Assembly (NCBI RefSeq): GCF_003337485.1
Contig: NZ_QPJJ01000016.1
Coordinates: forward strand, 1 to 64,000
Direction of reading: 5' to 3'
DNA: 64,000 nt
Source of the DNA: Saliterribacillus persicus
Lineage (GTDB): Bacteria; Bacillota; Bacilli; Bacillales; Amphibacillaceae
Below, piece by piece: positions 15,557-23,931 of the stretch; positions within the stretch are counted from its first letter, which is position 1, and the number at the start of each line of letters is the position of its first letter. The position numbers and the translations under genes were made by a program. The notes below the pieces were generated by a model, which ran no database searches, had not been told where the DNA came from, and saw nothing but the letters and a program-made list of their open reading frames with translations.

Positions 15557-18529
15557 CTACTTAAAAGCATTTCTCTTATAAACACTAAAGGTATTAATCA
15601 AACTTGGCTTTTTAAAATAATAACCCTGTAAATAATCGAGTTTCATATCTAATAAAATGTCGAGTTGTTTTTTGTTTTCTACCCCTTCAGCAACTACTTC
15701 TATTGAAAGTTTATGGGATAGTTGTACAATAGCTTCCACAATTGCTTTATTTTTTTGTCCACTTTCCATCTGTTGAATGAAGGATTTATCAATTTTTAGA
15801 ATCTGAATTGGAAGATCATTTAAAATGGATAAGGAAGAATAACCAGTTCCAAAGTCATCCAATGAAAGATGAATACCTAATTTATTTAATTTATATAATG
15901 CTTTTTTACTGTGTTCTAAATCCTCTAACATAGCTGTTTCGGTTAGTTCAAAACAGAGGCGATCCGCTACACAATTACTTTCATTTAATATTTGCTCCAC
16001 TTTTTCAAGGAATAACATGTGGTTTAATTGTTTAGATGAGATATTCACAAATATTTTCATAGAAGGGTCTAAATCCTTCAGAAAATAGCAGGCTTCTCTT
16101 AATACCCATTCTCCAATAGCAATGATTGTACCATTTTCCTCTGCTACCGGAATAAAATCATTCGGCATAACCTCACCTAGCTCTTCAGATTTCCACCGAA
16201 TTAACGCTTCAAATCCAATAATTTTCATGGTGTTAGCATTATATATCGGTTGAAAAAGGAGATAAAATTCTTTTTTTTCTAATGCTTTATTTAGTTGATT
16301 TTCTAGATGGACTTGTCGATAATTATATTGATTAATCGACTGATTATAGAGCTGAACCCGATTTCGTCCGCTCGTTTTTGCATTATACATAGCGATATCA
16401 GCTTGCAGCATAAGTGTCTCAGCATCTAAACAATGATCTGGAAAAACACTCACTCCTATACTCGTAGAGATAGTATAAACGAGTTCCTGATCCTTAATAG
16501 GGGCATTAATCGTATTTAATAAATCTATGCTGAACTCTTCAACAAGTACCATATCTATTAGGTTAGGAATAACAATAACAAACTCATCTCCGCCTAAACG
16601 ACAGATAAGATAATTCTCTTTTGCAATGCTTTTAAGGCGCTTTGCAATAATTTGTAGGAGTCGATCACCTGCTTGATGTCCATAAGTATCATTGATAACT
16701 TTAAAACGATCCAAGTCAAACAATAAGAAAGCAACTTTTTTATTATTTGCTTTGGCAGCTTTTAAAATCGGTGTTAAATTCTCTTCTAAATTCAATCGAT
16801 TAGCTAACTGTGTCAGAGAATCATGGTATGCTAATTCATTAATCCTAGATTCTGCTTTCTTCCTCTCTGATATGTCCATAATCGAACCAACCATTTTCAT
16901 CGGTACCCCGTATCCACTTGTTCTGTTTTGACCAGTAATATACATCCAAATATAATGGCCTTTCTTATGCTTTATTCTACACTCTATTTCAAATGGAACA
17001 GGTCGTTGAAGATGATCTTGAAATTTTCTTATAAAGAGATCCTTTTCTTTAGGATGGATCTTTTCTAAGAATTTTGAAAAAGCAGACACCAAGTTTTTAT
17101 CTGGATACCCAAGTAATTGATTAATTCCACCCTTACTTACAATACTATTTGATTGTAAATCTAATTCCCAAATGCCGTCATACATAATATCTGAAATTAT
17201 TTCTAGTTGATTGGAATAGTTTCTTAAATCTTCATTTAATTTTGCTCTTCTGAGTGCAGCTGCAAAAAAATTCACTAACTGATAGGTAGTATTTAGCGGT
17301 GTAAGTAATGAAGTGATATCGGCTAATCCTACAAATGAGAATATGCCTAACTCCTTGTTGTCTTGTATGATTGGGATGAGAATTAATACATTTTCCTCGC
17401 CCATAAAGTGATTGTCTAATAACGTATATTTTGAAGGAAATTCCGTTTCCTTTGAATGAGGAATTTGTATTCTTTCTGGTTTAGTTGAATGGTCTGTAAA
17501 ATGATAGCGATGCACCTCCAATTTCCCTGTTGTGGCCTCATCGTTTTTTAGACCTACGATGATCTTTCTAAATGGACTATGAACAAGCCAGGTCATGTCA
17601 ATGATAGTTTGATAGTCATAAGACTGCATTAATTGTCCTAAATTAAAATTCCGAGCAACCATTTGACTTAAAAATTCTATCGTTTCACTTGCCTCATCAT
17701 TCCTGTCTAAATTCAAATCAAAACTACAGCCACAGCTAATTCGATAAACCGGTGTTGCTTCTAATCTCGCTTTTTCTTTAAAAAGGGATTGATTAGACAC
17801 ACGATTTAATAGCTTAAATATTGCTTGTTCTCCTATTTCTCTAATAGGCAATTCAATAGTAGTTAGAGGAGGTGAAAAGGATTTAGCAGTTGGACTATTA
17901 TCAAAACCAATTACAGCAACATCATTGGGCACATATATGTGATAATGCTTTAATAATCGTACAAGATTGTACGCAATGAAATCATTCACACAAAAAATTG
18001 TATCGTGTGGTATATCTTGTTCTACAAGCTCTTTCACGATTTCTTCTAGTGTATGTTCATAACTATTATAAAACCATTTTTTAGGCTGTCTTTCTTGCAA
18101 CGCTACCATTTTTTCAATAGCATGAAAGCGTTCTGTTGCTTCGTGAAATACCACATCGCCTACATAGGCAAAGTTTTTATGTCCGTGCTCCTTCATGTGT
18201 TCTCCAACTTCTAACAATACTTCTTCATTATTCACCCGAATATAATCATCGCAATGTAGATTCGTATTAATTCCAATAACAGGTTTGTCTAGTAATTTTA
18301 ACTCCGCTATGTAATTATCATCTACCGCGTCCATTATAACGATCCAACCATCCACGTAGTCTGAGGCATATAAATGATTATAATAATGTGCAGTTGTTCC
18401 AATAACGACAATTTTAATATCATATTCTTTTGCTGTAGCTGCAATGCTCTTAATAATATTGCCGAAATAATTTCCATCTAATATAGGTGTAAGTACCCCA
18501 AAAACAAATTGTTTATTGATAACGATCAC
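15557..18529 (-). CDS. LacI-like sensor protein with PAS, GGDEF and EAL domains
   Basis: This 990-residue soluble protein should make and/or break cyclic di-GMP. Residues about 8-265 form a type I periplasmic-binding/LacI-type ligand domain (FVFGVLTPILDGNYFGNII, DVAVIGFDNSPTAKSFSPPLTTI) with neither signal peptide nor DNA-binding helix-turn-helix. A GAF-like stretch (about 290-425) and a PAS domain (about 440-555, ending MVGSIMDISERKKAE) follow. GGDEF is intact at 646-650 (RLGGDEF); no RxxD inhibitory site is seen just before it. EAL has FEALIRW (774-776), NISSKQL, ELTET, DDFGTG (891-896) and EGVE, so it also looks catalytic. The GTG start has only a weak site and is uncertain. The ligand may be a sugar. 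Confidence 0.9.
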   Translation of the reverse strand: MIVINKQFVFGVLTPILDGNYFGNIIKSIAATAKEYDIKIVVIGTTAHYYNHLYASDYVDGWIVIMDAVDDNYIAELKLLDKPVIGINTNLHCDDYIRVNNEEVLLEVGEHMKEHGHKNFAYVGDVVFHEATERFHAIEKMVALQERQPKKWFYNSYEHTLEEIVKELVEQDIPHDTIFCVNDFIAYNLVRLLKHYHIYVPNDVAVIGFDNSPTAKSFSPPLTTIELPIREIGEQAIFKLLNRVSNQSLFKEKARLEATPVYRISCGCSFDLNLDRNDEASETIEFLSQMVARNFNLGQLMQSYDYQTIIDMTWLVHSPFRKIIVGLKNDEATTGKLEVHRYHFTDHSTKPERIQIPHSKETEFPSKYTLLDNHFMGEENVLILIPIIQDNKELGIFSFVGLADITSLLTPLNTTYQLVNFFAAALRRAKLNEDLRNYSNQLEIISDIMYDGIWELDLQSNSIVSKGGINQLLGYPDKNLVSAFSKFLEKIHPKEKDLFIRKFQDHLQRPVPFEIECRIKHKKGHYIWMYITGQNRTSGYGVPMKMVGSIMDISERKKAESRINELAYHDSLTQLANRLNLEENLTPILKAAKANNKKVAFLLFDLDRFKVINDTYGHQAGDRLLQIIAKRLKSIAKENYLICRLGGDEFVIVIPNLIDMVLVEEFSIDLLNTINAPIKDQELVYTISTSIGVSVFPDHCLDAETLMLQADIAMYNAKTSGRNRVQLYNQSINQYNYRQVHLENQLNKALEKKEFYLLFQPIYNANTMKIIGFEALIRWKSEELGEVMPNDFIPVAEENGTIIAIGEWVLREACYFLKDLDPSMKIFVNISSKQLNHMLFLEKVEQILNESNCVADRLCFELTETAMLEDLEHSKKALYKLNKLGIHLSLDDFGTGYSSLSILNDLPIQILKIDKSFIQQMESGQKNKAIVEAIVQLSHKLSIEVVAEGVENKKQLDILLDMKLDYLQGYYFKKPSLINTFSVYKRNAFK

Positions 18530-18713
18530 CTCTTTACACTCGAATATAATGATATCGTTTACAGGTTTTTTTATATTTGTTTTCTTAATAAGTCTATTTT
18601 ACTATGTTATGTCGATTAATGGAAGCGATATTGAAGTTTTTACAAATTACTTCATGAAATATAGGAGATAAGATAGAATTTTAGTTTATTTATCTAAAAT
18701 TATTCCAATCCTG

Positions 18714-18742
18714 TTGCAACATCTTTTAATATTTGTTATAGT
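18714..18742 (+). promoter_or_regulatory. Promoter of the lysine-riboswitch leader
   Basis: TTGCAA (18714-18719) and TATAGT (18737-18742) are separated by 17 bases, about 45 bases before the first conserved riboswitch block. Confidence 0.65.
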
Positions 18743-18788
18743 GGGAATCACAATTAAATAATACTTTACTTCAATAAGAAATTTTTTG

Positions 18789-18979
18789 AAGTGAGGATAG
18801 AGGTGCGATAACCAATAGTACATAATCAGAGGAGATGCAGCCGTTGACGGTTATGGAAAGGGGAAGTCGCCGAAGTTAGTAAAATGGCATCATTTTACTA
18901 TACTGGTTCTGTATTGAATAAATACCGAGCTGTCATATAGCAAGTCGCTATATGGAGGGCTATCTCACGCATCATAACT
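18789..18979 (+). promoter_or_regulatory. Lysine riboswitch (L box) upstream of dapA
   Basis: L-box blocks appear in order: GATAGAGGTGCGA, GAGGAGATGCAGCCGTTGA, GGAAAGGGGAAGTCGCCGAAG, ATTGAATAAAT, GCTGTCATATAGC and TGGAGGGCTATCTC. They match the lysC leader of Bacillus subtilis as I recall it, over the whole five-helix core. High lysine should close the terminator that follows and lower dapA expression. It fills most of the 585-base gap between the GGDEF/EAL gene and dapA. Confidence 0.95.
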
Positions 18980-18985
18980 ATATTT

Positions 18986-19025
18986 AAGATGCAACAATGA
19001 GACCCTCGTTGTTGCATCTTTTTTA
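18986..19025 (+). terminator. Attenuator of the lysine riboswitch
   Basis: AAGATGCAACAATGAG (18986-19001) pairs with CTCGTTGTTGCATCTT (19005-19020) with one G-U pair, followed by T residues, 90 bases before the dapA start. Confidence 0.92.
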
Positions 19026-19114
19026 ATGTGATCGCATGATGATGAGGTACCCTCTATTCATACACATGTTTGAAAAGTTAAAAAGAAGGAAATTTATGAA
19101 TAGAGGTGATTACA

Positions 19115-20002
19115 GTGAATTTTGGAAGAATTATTACGGCAATGGTAACTCCATTTGACGTAAATGACCAAATTGACTATGGAAAAACAGAGAGATTAAT
19201 ACATCATTTGATTAACAGTGGTACGGAAGCTTTAGTTGTTGCAGGTACAACAGGTGAATCTCCTACACTAACAAAAGAAGAGAAATTGTCCTTATTTAAA
19301 TTTGTTGTTAAAACAGTGAATAAAAGAATACCCGTGATTGCTGGTACAGGATCTAATAACACGCAAGCATCTATTGAATTAACGAAGCAAGCAGAGACAA
19401 TTGGTGTAGATGGGATTATGCTTGTAACACCATACTATAATAAGCCCTCACAAGAAGGTTTATATCAGCATTTTAAGACCATTGCAAAAAGCACCACTTT
19501 ACCAGTCATGTTATATAACATACCAGGTAGAACTGCAGTGAACATGCTACCTGAAACTATTATATCTTTATCTGAAATTGAGAATATTGTTTCTGTTAAA
19601 GAAGCAAGTGGTGATCTCGATGCGATGACTAAAATAATCCGAGAAACTCCTAAAGAGTTCACATTATATAGTGGAGATGACACTTTAACCTTACCTACCT
19701 TAGCAATAGGTGGCACTGGTATCGTATCTGTTTCATCTCATATATTTGGAAAAGACATGCAACAGATGGTATATGCTCACCTTTCCGGTCGTCCGGAACA
19801 GGCAGCAGAAATACACCAATACCTTGTACCATTTATGAAGGCATTGTTTATGGCACCAAACCCTTCTACTGTTAAAGAAGCACTTGCTTTAACAGGAATT
19901 GATGTCGGATCTGTGAGATTGCCGTTAGTTCCATTAAATGTTCAAGAAAAACAACAATTATCACATGAACTTAGCTATATCCAAAATTCAAACGTAAGTT
20001 AA
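19115..20002 (+). CDS. dapA: 4-hydroxy-tetrahydrodipicolinate synthase (DapA)
   Basis: DapA condenses pyruvate with aspartate semialdehyde, the first committed step towards lysine and the dipicolinate and cell-wall precursors. The 295-residue aldolase-fold protein has the Schiff-base lysine K162 (SVKEASGD), Y134 (MLYNIPGRT) and the T45-T46 pair (VAGTTGES). The frame extends to a GTG at 19106, but GAGGTGAT at 19102-19109 covers that codon, so the GTG at 19115 is preferred; the product then begins MNFGR, like B. subtilis DapA. The gene is monocistronic, between a lysine riboswitch and a perfect terminator, away from asd/dapG partners. It may be a second dapA copy. Confidence 0.93.
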   Translation: MNFGRIITAMVTPFDVNDQIDYGKTERLIHHLINSGTEALVVAGTTGESPTLTKEEKLSLFKFVVKTVNKRIPVIAGTGSNNTQASIELTKQAETIGVDGIMLVTPYYNKPSQEGLYQHFKTIAKSTTLPVMLYNIPGRTAVNMLPETIISLSEIENIVSVKEASGDLDAMTKIIRETPKEFTLYSGDDTLTLPTLAIGGTGIVSVSSHIFGKDMQQMVYAHLSGRPEQAAEIHQYLVPFMKALFMAPNPSTVKEALALTGIDVGSVRLPLVPLNVQEKQQLSHELSYIQNSNVS

Positions 20003-20008
20003 ACATAT

Positions 20009-20052
20009 AAAGCCTCGTATTCGATTGACATACATCGAATACGAGGCTTTCT
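20009..20052 (+). terminator. Terminator after dapA
   Basis: AAAGCCTCGTATTCGAT and ATCGAATACGAGGCTTT form a perfect 17-bp stem with an 8-base loop and A/T on both sides; it may also serve the converging M20 peptidase gene. Confidence 0.92.
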
Positions 20053-20140
20053 TATGCATCAAAACTAAAACCTCTAACTTTTAAAAAACCGATCAACTCT
20101 ACAGAAAATTTCTGCAAATAATTTTATTGGCTAAGTTCGA

Positions 20141-21295
20141 TTATTTGTTGTTGGTTATGATGCTTAATTTTCCTATTACCTGAGCTAACAAGGCTGTTCG
20201 TGGAACCAGTGAAGTAAGATCCAAATATTCATCCTCCCGATGAGCGTTTCCACCAACTGGACCTAATCCATCTATTGTAGGGATACCTAAAGCAGAAGTA
20301 AAGGATGCATCTGACCCTCCACCCGTAGCAGTATCTTTAATTTCAATGCCAAACTCTTTACCTGTTTCTTTTATTATTTTTAGTAATTGCTCAGACTTTT
20401 TTGTTTTTACCATTGGTGGTCGATTCATTTCACCTTCTAATGATACTAAGGTACCATTTACAGATGTATCTGCACAAATCTCTTCCATTTTTTCTTCTAA
20501 AGAGATTGCTTGTTCTATTTCCTGATATCTAACATCTATTTGAGCACTAGCGAAATCTGAAACAGTATTAGCGGAAGATCCTCCCTCAATCATTCCCACA
20601 TTGACATGAATTCCTTTTTTAGGGTCTGATAAGTCATGAAGCTTAATAATCTTATAAGCTAATTCCGCAATAGCGCTACTCCCTTTTTCTGGTTCAATTC
20701 CTGCATGTGCAGCTTTCCCTTGTACTTCAATTAGATAATTCCCTTTACCTCTACGTGCAGTTACCACTTTTCCATCCTTACGTGCAGGTTCTAATACTAA
20801 AGCAAATCTTTTTTCAACAGCATATTTTTCTATATGGATTCTGGATGAAAGTGAACCTATTTCTTCATCACTCGTTAATAATATCAATACATCTTTATAA
20901 GCATCATCCCCCTCCTTTTGAAGGGTTTTAATAGCGTAATAAAGCGAAACTAGACTTGCTTTCATATCAATGACTCCAGGACCGTAAGCTCTCTTGCCCT
21001 TTATTGAGAATTTACGTGATGCTGTCGTATCCTTTTCAAATACGGTATCCATGTGCGCTAAAATAATTATTGAAGTGTTCTTTATTTGTGTGTCTTTATA
21101 ATGAAGAAGCAAATGATCACCAAACTCATCTTCAAATAAAGGTGTCACTACAAAATTCAACTTTTCAAAAAGGTTCCTCATTATCTGTCCAATTTTATCA
21201 ACACCCATCTTGTCATAGGTGCCGCTATCAATATTGACGAGTTCCTCTAATAACACGAGCATATCTTCTTTCTTATTTGTTAAATAATCGATCAT
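20141..21295 (-). CDS. M20 family metallopeptidase (carboxypeptidase G2/ArgE-like)
   Basis: The 384-residue cytosolic enzyme belongs to the M20A di-zinc hydrolases that cleave amide bonds near a C-terminal or N-acyl group. Metal and catalytic residues are visible: H81 and D83 in LAHMDTVF, D110 in GPGVIDMKA, E144/E145 in TSDEEIGS, E169 in LEPAR and a C-terminal histidine in GGNAHREDE. The dimerisation (lid) domain lies roughly between 180 and 290. GGGSDASFTS and the overall layout are closest to glutamate carboxypeptidase (CPG2) forms rather than to DapE or ArgE. The substrate cannot be named. It is convergent with dapA and divergent from the YqxD-like gene. Confidence 0.85.
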   Translation of the reverse strand: MIDYLTNKKEDMLVLLEELVNIDSGTYDKMGVDKIGQIMRNLFEKLNFVVTPLFEDEFGDHLLLHYKDTQIKNTSIIILAHMDTVFEKDTTASRKFSIKGKRAYGPGVIDMKASLVSLYYAIKTLQKEGDDAYKDVLILLTSDEEIGSLSSRIHIEKYAVEKRFALVLEPARKDGKVVTARRGKGNYLIEVQGKAAHAGIEPEKGSSAIAELAYKIIKLHDLSDPKKGIHVNVGMIEGGSSANTVSDFASAQIDVRYQEIEQAISLEEKMEEICADTSVNGTLVSLEGEMNRPPMVKTKKSEQLLKIIKETGKEFGIEIKDTATGGGSDASFTSALGIPTIDGLGPVGGNAHREDEYLDLTSLVPRTALLAQVIGKLSIITNNK

Positions 21296-21403
21296 TTTGT
21301 ATCCCTTGCTTTCTTATCTTGATGATAGTTGTTAAAATATTACTATAGATTTAGGAAAATAGCTATAGTTTATATTCAAGTAAATAACTTAGGAAGTGAT
21401 GAA

Positions 21404-21844
21404 TTGAAGATATTAATAGATGCCGATGCATGTCCTGTTGTGGATATTGTTATAAAAGAAGCGACAAAGAAAAAAATACCGATACAAATATATAGAAGCT
21501 ATGATCATTTTACGATGCAAGAATTTCCTAAAGGCGTCGAAACAATTTATGTAGATGCTGGAAGTGATGCCGTAGATTACAAAATCATGAGTGAGCTAGA
21601 CGCAGAGGATATATTAATTACACAAGATTATGGTTTAGCAGCTCTTGCCCTAGAAAAAAAAGCTTTTGTCCTCCATCATACTGGATACACCTATACGAAG
21701 GAAAAAATTGATCAGTTACTTCAATTTAGACATATTTCAGCCAAAGCTAGAAAAGCTGGCTTTAAAACGAAAGGCCCAAAAGCTTTAACCAAAGATCAAA
21801 AAGACATGTTTAGAAAGATTTTCATTGAACAGATTACTCATTAA
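21404..21844 (+). CDS. YaiI/YqxD family (UPF0178) protein
   Basis: This 146-residue protein starts with the family hallmark ILIDADACPVVD and contains VDAGSDAVDYKI and ITQDYGLAALAL, fitting a PIN-like/NYN nuclease fold in which the acidic residues would bind metal. The biological role is not established. The frame is open from 21329, but AGGAAGTGAT lies just before a TTG at 21404, giving MKILIDAD, the usual start and length of the family. Its 3' end overlaps by 11 bases a small convergent gene. In B. subtilis the homologue yqxD lies next to dnaG; that context is absent here. Confidence 0.85.
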   Translation: MKILIDADACPVVDIVIKEATKKKIPIQIYRSYDHFTMQEFPKGVETIYVDAGSDAVDYKIMSELDAEDILITQDYGLAALALEKKAFVLHHTGYTYTKEKIDQLLQFRHISAKARKAGFKTKGPKALTKDQKDMFRKIFIEQITH

Positions 21845-21980
21845 TTTCTTCCTCGATGATGATAGCAATTTTACTTACTTCCCAACGTTTCGCAGTTTCT
21901 AAAGGAATGTCATATTCCTTCCCTTTTCTTAAAATTTCTTTATTATATGTTGACTGAACAAGCATCTTTACTTTGACCAT
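21834..21980 (-). CDS. 48-residue small protein of unknown function
   Basis: TAGGAG lies 3 bases before ATG, and a 48-codon frame ends TAA inside the 3' end of the convergent YqxD-like gene. The product begins MVKVKMLVQSTYNKEILRKG and ends in an acidic IIIEEEINE. It looks like a small folded beta-rich protein with alternating hydrophobic residues (VKVKMLVQ, KEYDIPLETAKRWEVSKIAIIIEE), and recalls short conserved hypothetical proteins of Bacillaceae. No signal peptide or membrane segment is present. Coding is supported by the ribosome site and sensible composition; function is unknown. Confidence 0.6.
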   Translation of the reverse strand: MVKVKMLVQSTYNKEILRKGKEYDIPLETAKRWEVSKIAIIIEEEINE

Positions 21981-22000
21981 ATTCTCCTACCTTTCTCTGT

Positions 22001-22040
22001 CCTTATCCTTATCACAAAATCGCAGTGATAAGGATAAAAT
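22001..22040 (-). terminator. Terminator-like hairpin after the esterase gene
   Basis: ATCCTTATCAC (22005-22015) and GTGATAAGGAT (22025-22035) pair perfectly. The following T content on the minus strand is poor, so it could be a stabilising hairpin instead. Confidence 0.55.
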
Positions 22041-22046
22041 ATACGT

Positions 22047-22835
22047 TTATTTAAAATTATGTCTCCTTAACCAATCGATACAGACATCTTTCCATTTTGC
22101 TACTTCTATGTGATCCTCTGCTAATCCTAATCCATGGCGACCATCTTCAAAAATATGTAGAGCAAAAGGTATTTTATTATTTCGGAGTGCTGATGCATAA
22201 AGTAAGCTATTTTCTATATCGACTGCTTGATCATTTTCTGTTGACCAAATAAAAGCTGGTGGCGTTTTACTTGTTACTGAATTTTCAATTGAATACTTAT
22301 CTATATCTTCTTTAATAGCATTTGCTGATAATAAATTTTCTCTGCTTCCCTGATGTGTGTGTTTACCCATCGTGATAACTGGATAAGCAAGTACATGGAG
22401 GTCTGGCCTGCTACTATATCGCATAACAGGATCTTCATCATTTTTGATACCGTCGTCAAAATAATTACTAACTGTTGCTGCTAAATGTCCACCTGCAGAA
22501 AACCCTAAAATCCCTATTCTATCTGAATCAACTTTCCATTCTTTAGCTTTTGATCTTACCAATCTCATAGCATAACTAGCGTCATCATATGGCAATGGGG
22601 CCTGATTGGGGGCTACTCTGTAGTGTAATACAGCGCATGAAATACCGTTTCTATTTAGCCATTCGGCAACAGGTTTTCCCTCGTGATAGGCCCGGTGTCC
22701 ATAACCACCACCTGGTAATATTAAGATAAATGGCGATTTACTTTCCCTCTCTAATAAATAAGGAGATAAAACCGGACAATCTTGATTTATATCTCTATCT
22801 TCCTCTTCATTATCTAAGCGATTTGTAATTTCCAT
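22047..22835 (-). CDS. Alpha/beta hydrolase, esterase/acylhydrolase type
   Basis: The 262-residue protein has the oxyanion-hole motif LPGGGYGHRAYHEGKP (about 40-55) and the nucleophile elbow GFSAGG with S113. Probable acid and base are D202 (STENDQAVD) and H234 (EDGRHGLGL). No signal peptide is present, so it acts inside the cell. The pattern is that of BD-FAE/acetyl-esterase-like hydrolases, often reported as putative endo-xylanase or acetyl xylan esterase. Given the arabinanases in this window, removal of acetyl groups from imported oligosaccharides is conceivable but only an inference. GAGGAGC precedes ATG. Confidence 0.8.
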   Translation of the reverse strand: MEITNRLDNEEEDRDINQDCPVLSPYLLERESKSPFILILPGGGYGHRAYHEGKPVAEWLNRNGISCAVLHYRVAPNQAPLPYDDASYAMRLVRSKAKEWKVDSDRIGILGFSAGGHLAATVSNYFDDGIKNDEDPVMRYSSRPDLHVLAYPVITMGKHTHQGSRENLLSANAIKEDIDKYSIENSVTSKTPPAFIWSTENDQAVDIENSLLYASALRNNKIPFALHIFEDGRHGLGLAEDHIEVAKWKDVCIDWLRRHNFK

Positions 22836-22894
22836 TAGTTAGCTCCTCTTAAAAAGTATATAAAATAATTATAGCATAAGAATAGGTAGTCATT

Positions 22895-22922
22895 ACACCA
22901 AAATAACCGTGATTCATACACT
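22895..22922 (+). promoter_or_regulatory. Possible sporulation (sigma-E/K-like) promoter
   Basis: CATACACT (22915-22922) resembles the CATANNNT -10 class of mother-cell sigma factors, with an ACA (22895-22897) 17 bases upstream as in sigma-K promoters. It lies about 43 bases before the 81-residue gene. The similarity is short and could be chance. Confidence 0.3.
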
Positions 22923-22964
22923 GAATATATGTAAAACAATTTTGCTGTAGAAAGGAGTTTTTTT

Positions 22965-23210
22965 ATGTGGGAACAATCAGAAGCAAATATTGATTCTTTA
23001 TTATCTGGTCAGGGAGAAAGAACATTTAGTTCGATTAAAAGCGATTTCCTTGATTTGGACTTCGGATATCTTGATAATGAAGTTAAAAATCATTTTCTTT
23101 TTGATCAAACAGGACCTTATCAATATCCGATCCCCTCGCTATATTGCTATATGCCTCTTTACTATCCACCTTTTGCAAATTATAGTATTTCTAGTAATTA
23201 TCCGTTTTGA
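22965..23210 (+). CDS. 81-residue Tyr/Pro-rich small protein, unknown
   Basis: GAAAGGAG lies 8 bases before ATG and the frame ends TGA. The product starts MWEQSEANIDSLLSGQGERT; the N-terminal half is acidic and polar, while the last 35 residues are strikingly rich in Tyr, Pro, Phe and Ser (YQYPIPSLYCYMPLYYPPF). Such composition is typical of small spore-coat or spore-surface proteins of Bacillaceae, and a CATACACT element upstream would fit mother-cell expression. I do not recognise a named family. A second frame of similar length overlaps it (22990-23241), but it lacks a ribosome site. Confidence 0.6.
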   Translation: MWEQSEANIDSLLSGQGERTFSSIKSDFLDLDFGYLDNEVKNHFLFDQTGPYQYPIPSLYCYMPLYYPPFANYSISSNYPF

Positions 23211-23214
23211 GCGA

Positions 23215-23253
23215 AAATTAAAAAGAGGCCTAGCAGCATAATACTAGACCTCT
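23215..23253 (-). terminator. Terminator after the YhfK-like gene
   Basis: AGAGGCCTAG (23224-23233) and CTAGACCTCT (23244-23253) pair with one G-U; the minus strand continues with five T. It also sits right behind the 81-residue gene on the plus strand, where the T run is missing. Confidence 0.75.
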
Positions 23254-23268
23254 CCTTCTATACAACTA

Positions 23269-23913
23269 TTACAAGTTTTTTAAAGCTACATTTATTTCAG
23301 AATCACCTGAGATAAGATCAAAATCTTTTCTATAGGTGCTCTCGTTATCTAATGCTAACATAGCAGTTTCAGCTACATCTTCTCTTGGTATGCTTCCTCT
23401 TTCTACATTTTTACCTAATTCTACTTTTCCTGTACCGGCATCATTAGTTAAACCGCCAGGTCGTAAAATGGTGTAATTCAAACTACTAGCCATTAAAAAT
23501 TCGTCTGCATAATGCTTAGCAACAAAATAAGGCTTAATTTGTTCATTCCAACTTTCGCGATTATGTGCTTGATGGGCACTAACCATAATAAATCTATCAA
23601 CCTTTTTACTTTCAGCAGCTTCCACTGATTTAATCGCACCATCTAAATCGATTAATAATGTTTTATCAAAACCAGTTTTTCCCCCTGATCCCGCTGCGAA
23701 AACAACAGCATCAGCATCACTCATTCGTTCAGCTAAAGCGTCAACAGAATCTTCTAGATCTCCTAAAACTGTTTGGATTCCTTTTTTCTTGAACTTTTCT
23801 ACCTGTTCTTCTTTTCGAACCATTGCAGTTACATCATGTGTAGCATTTTCTTGTAATTTTTCTACGAGTTGTGTACCAATCTGACCATTTGCACCTATTA
23901 CTAATACTTTCAT
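23269..23913 (-). CDS. NAD(P)-binding SDR-like oxidoreductase, YhfK-like
   Basis: The 214-residue protein is an atypical short-chain dehydrogenase. It starts with the nucleotide-binding loop VLVIGANGQIGTQLVEKL and continues VFAAGSGGKTG and ILRPGGLTN, the pattern of the YhfK/YwnB group of NAD(P)-binding proteins. The Tyr-x3-Lys pair (YFVAKHYAD) is present but the fold is closer to NmrA-type epimerase-like proteins; the physiological substrate is not known. AGGAG lies 7 bases before ATG. cysK ends 18 bases upstream on the same strand, so the two may be cotranscribed. Confidence 0.82.
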   Translation of the reverse strand: MKVLVIGANGQIGTQLVEKLQENATHDVTAMVRKEEQVEKFKKKGIQTVLGDLEDSVDALAERMSDADAVVFAAGSGGKTGFDKTLLIDLDGAIKSVEAAESKKVDRFIMVSAHQAHNRESWNEQIKPYFVAKHYADEFLMASSLNYTILRPGGLTNDAGTGKVELGKNVERGSIPREDVAETAMLALDNESTYRKDFDLISGDSEINVALKNL

Positions 23914-23931
23914 TAAAAATTCTCCTTTCTC

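Noticed and set aside
22990-23241. 83-codon frame overlapping the 81-residue small gene
   Set aside because: No ribosome site, starts 25 bases inside the better supported frame and ends in the terminator hairpin.
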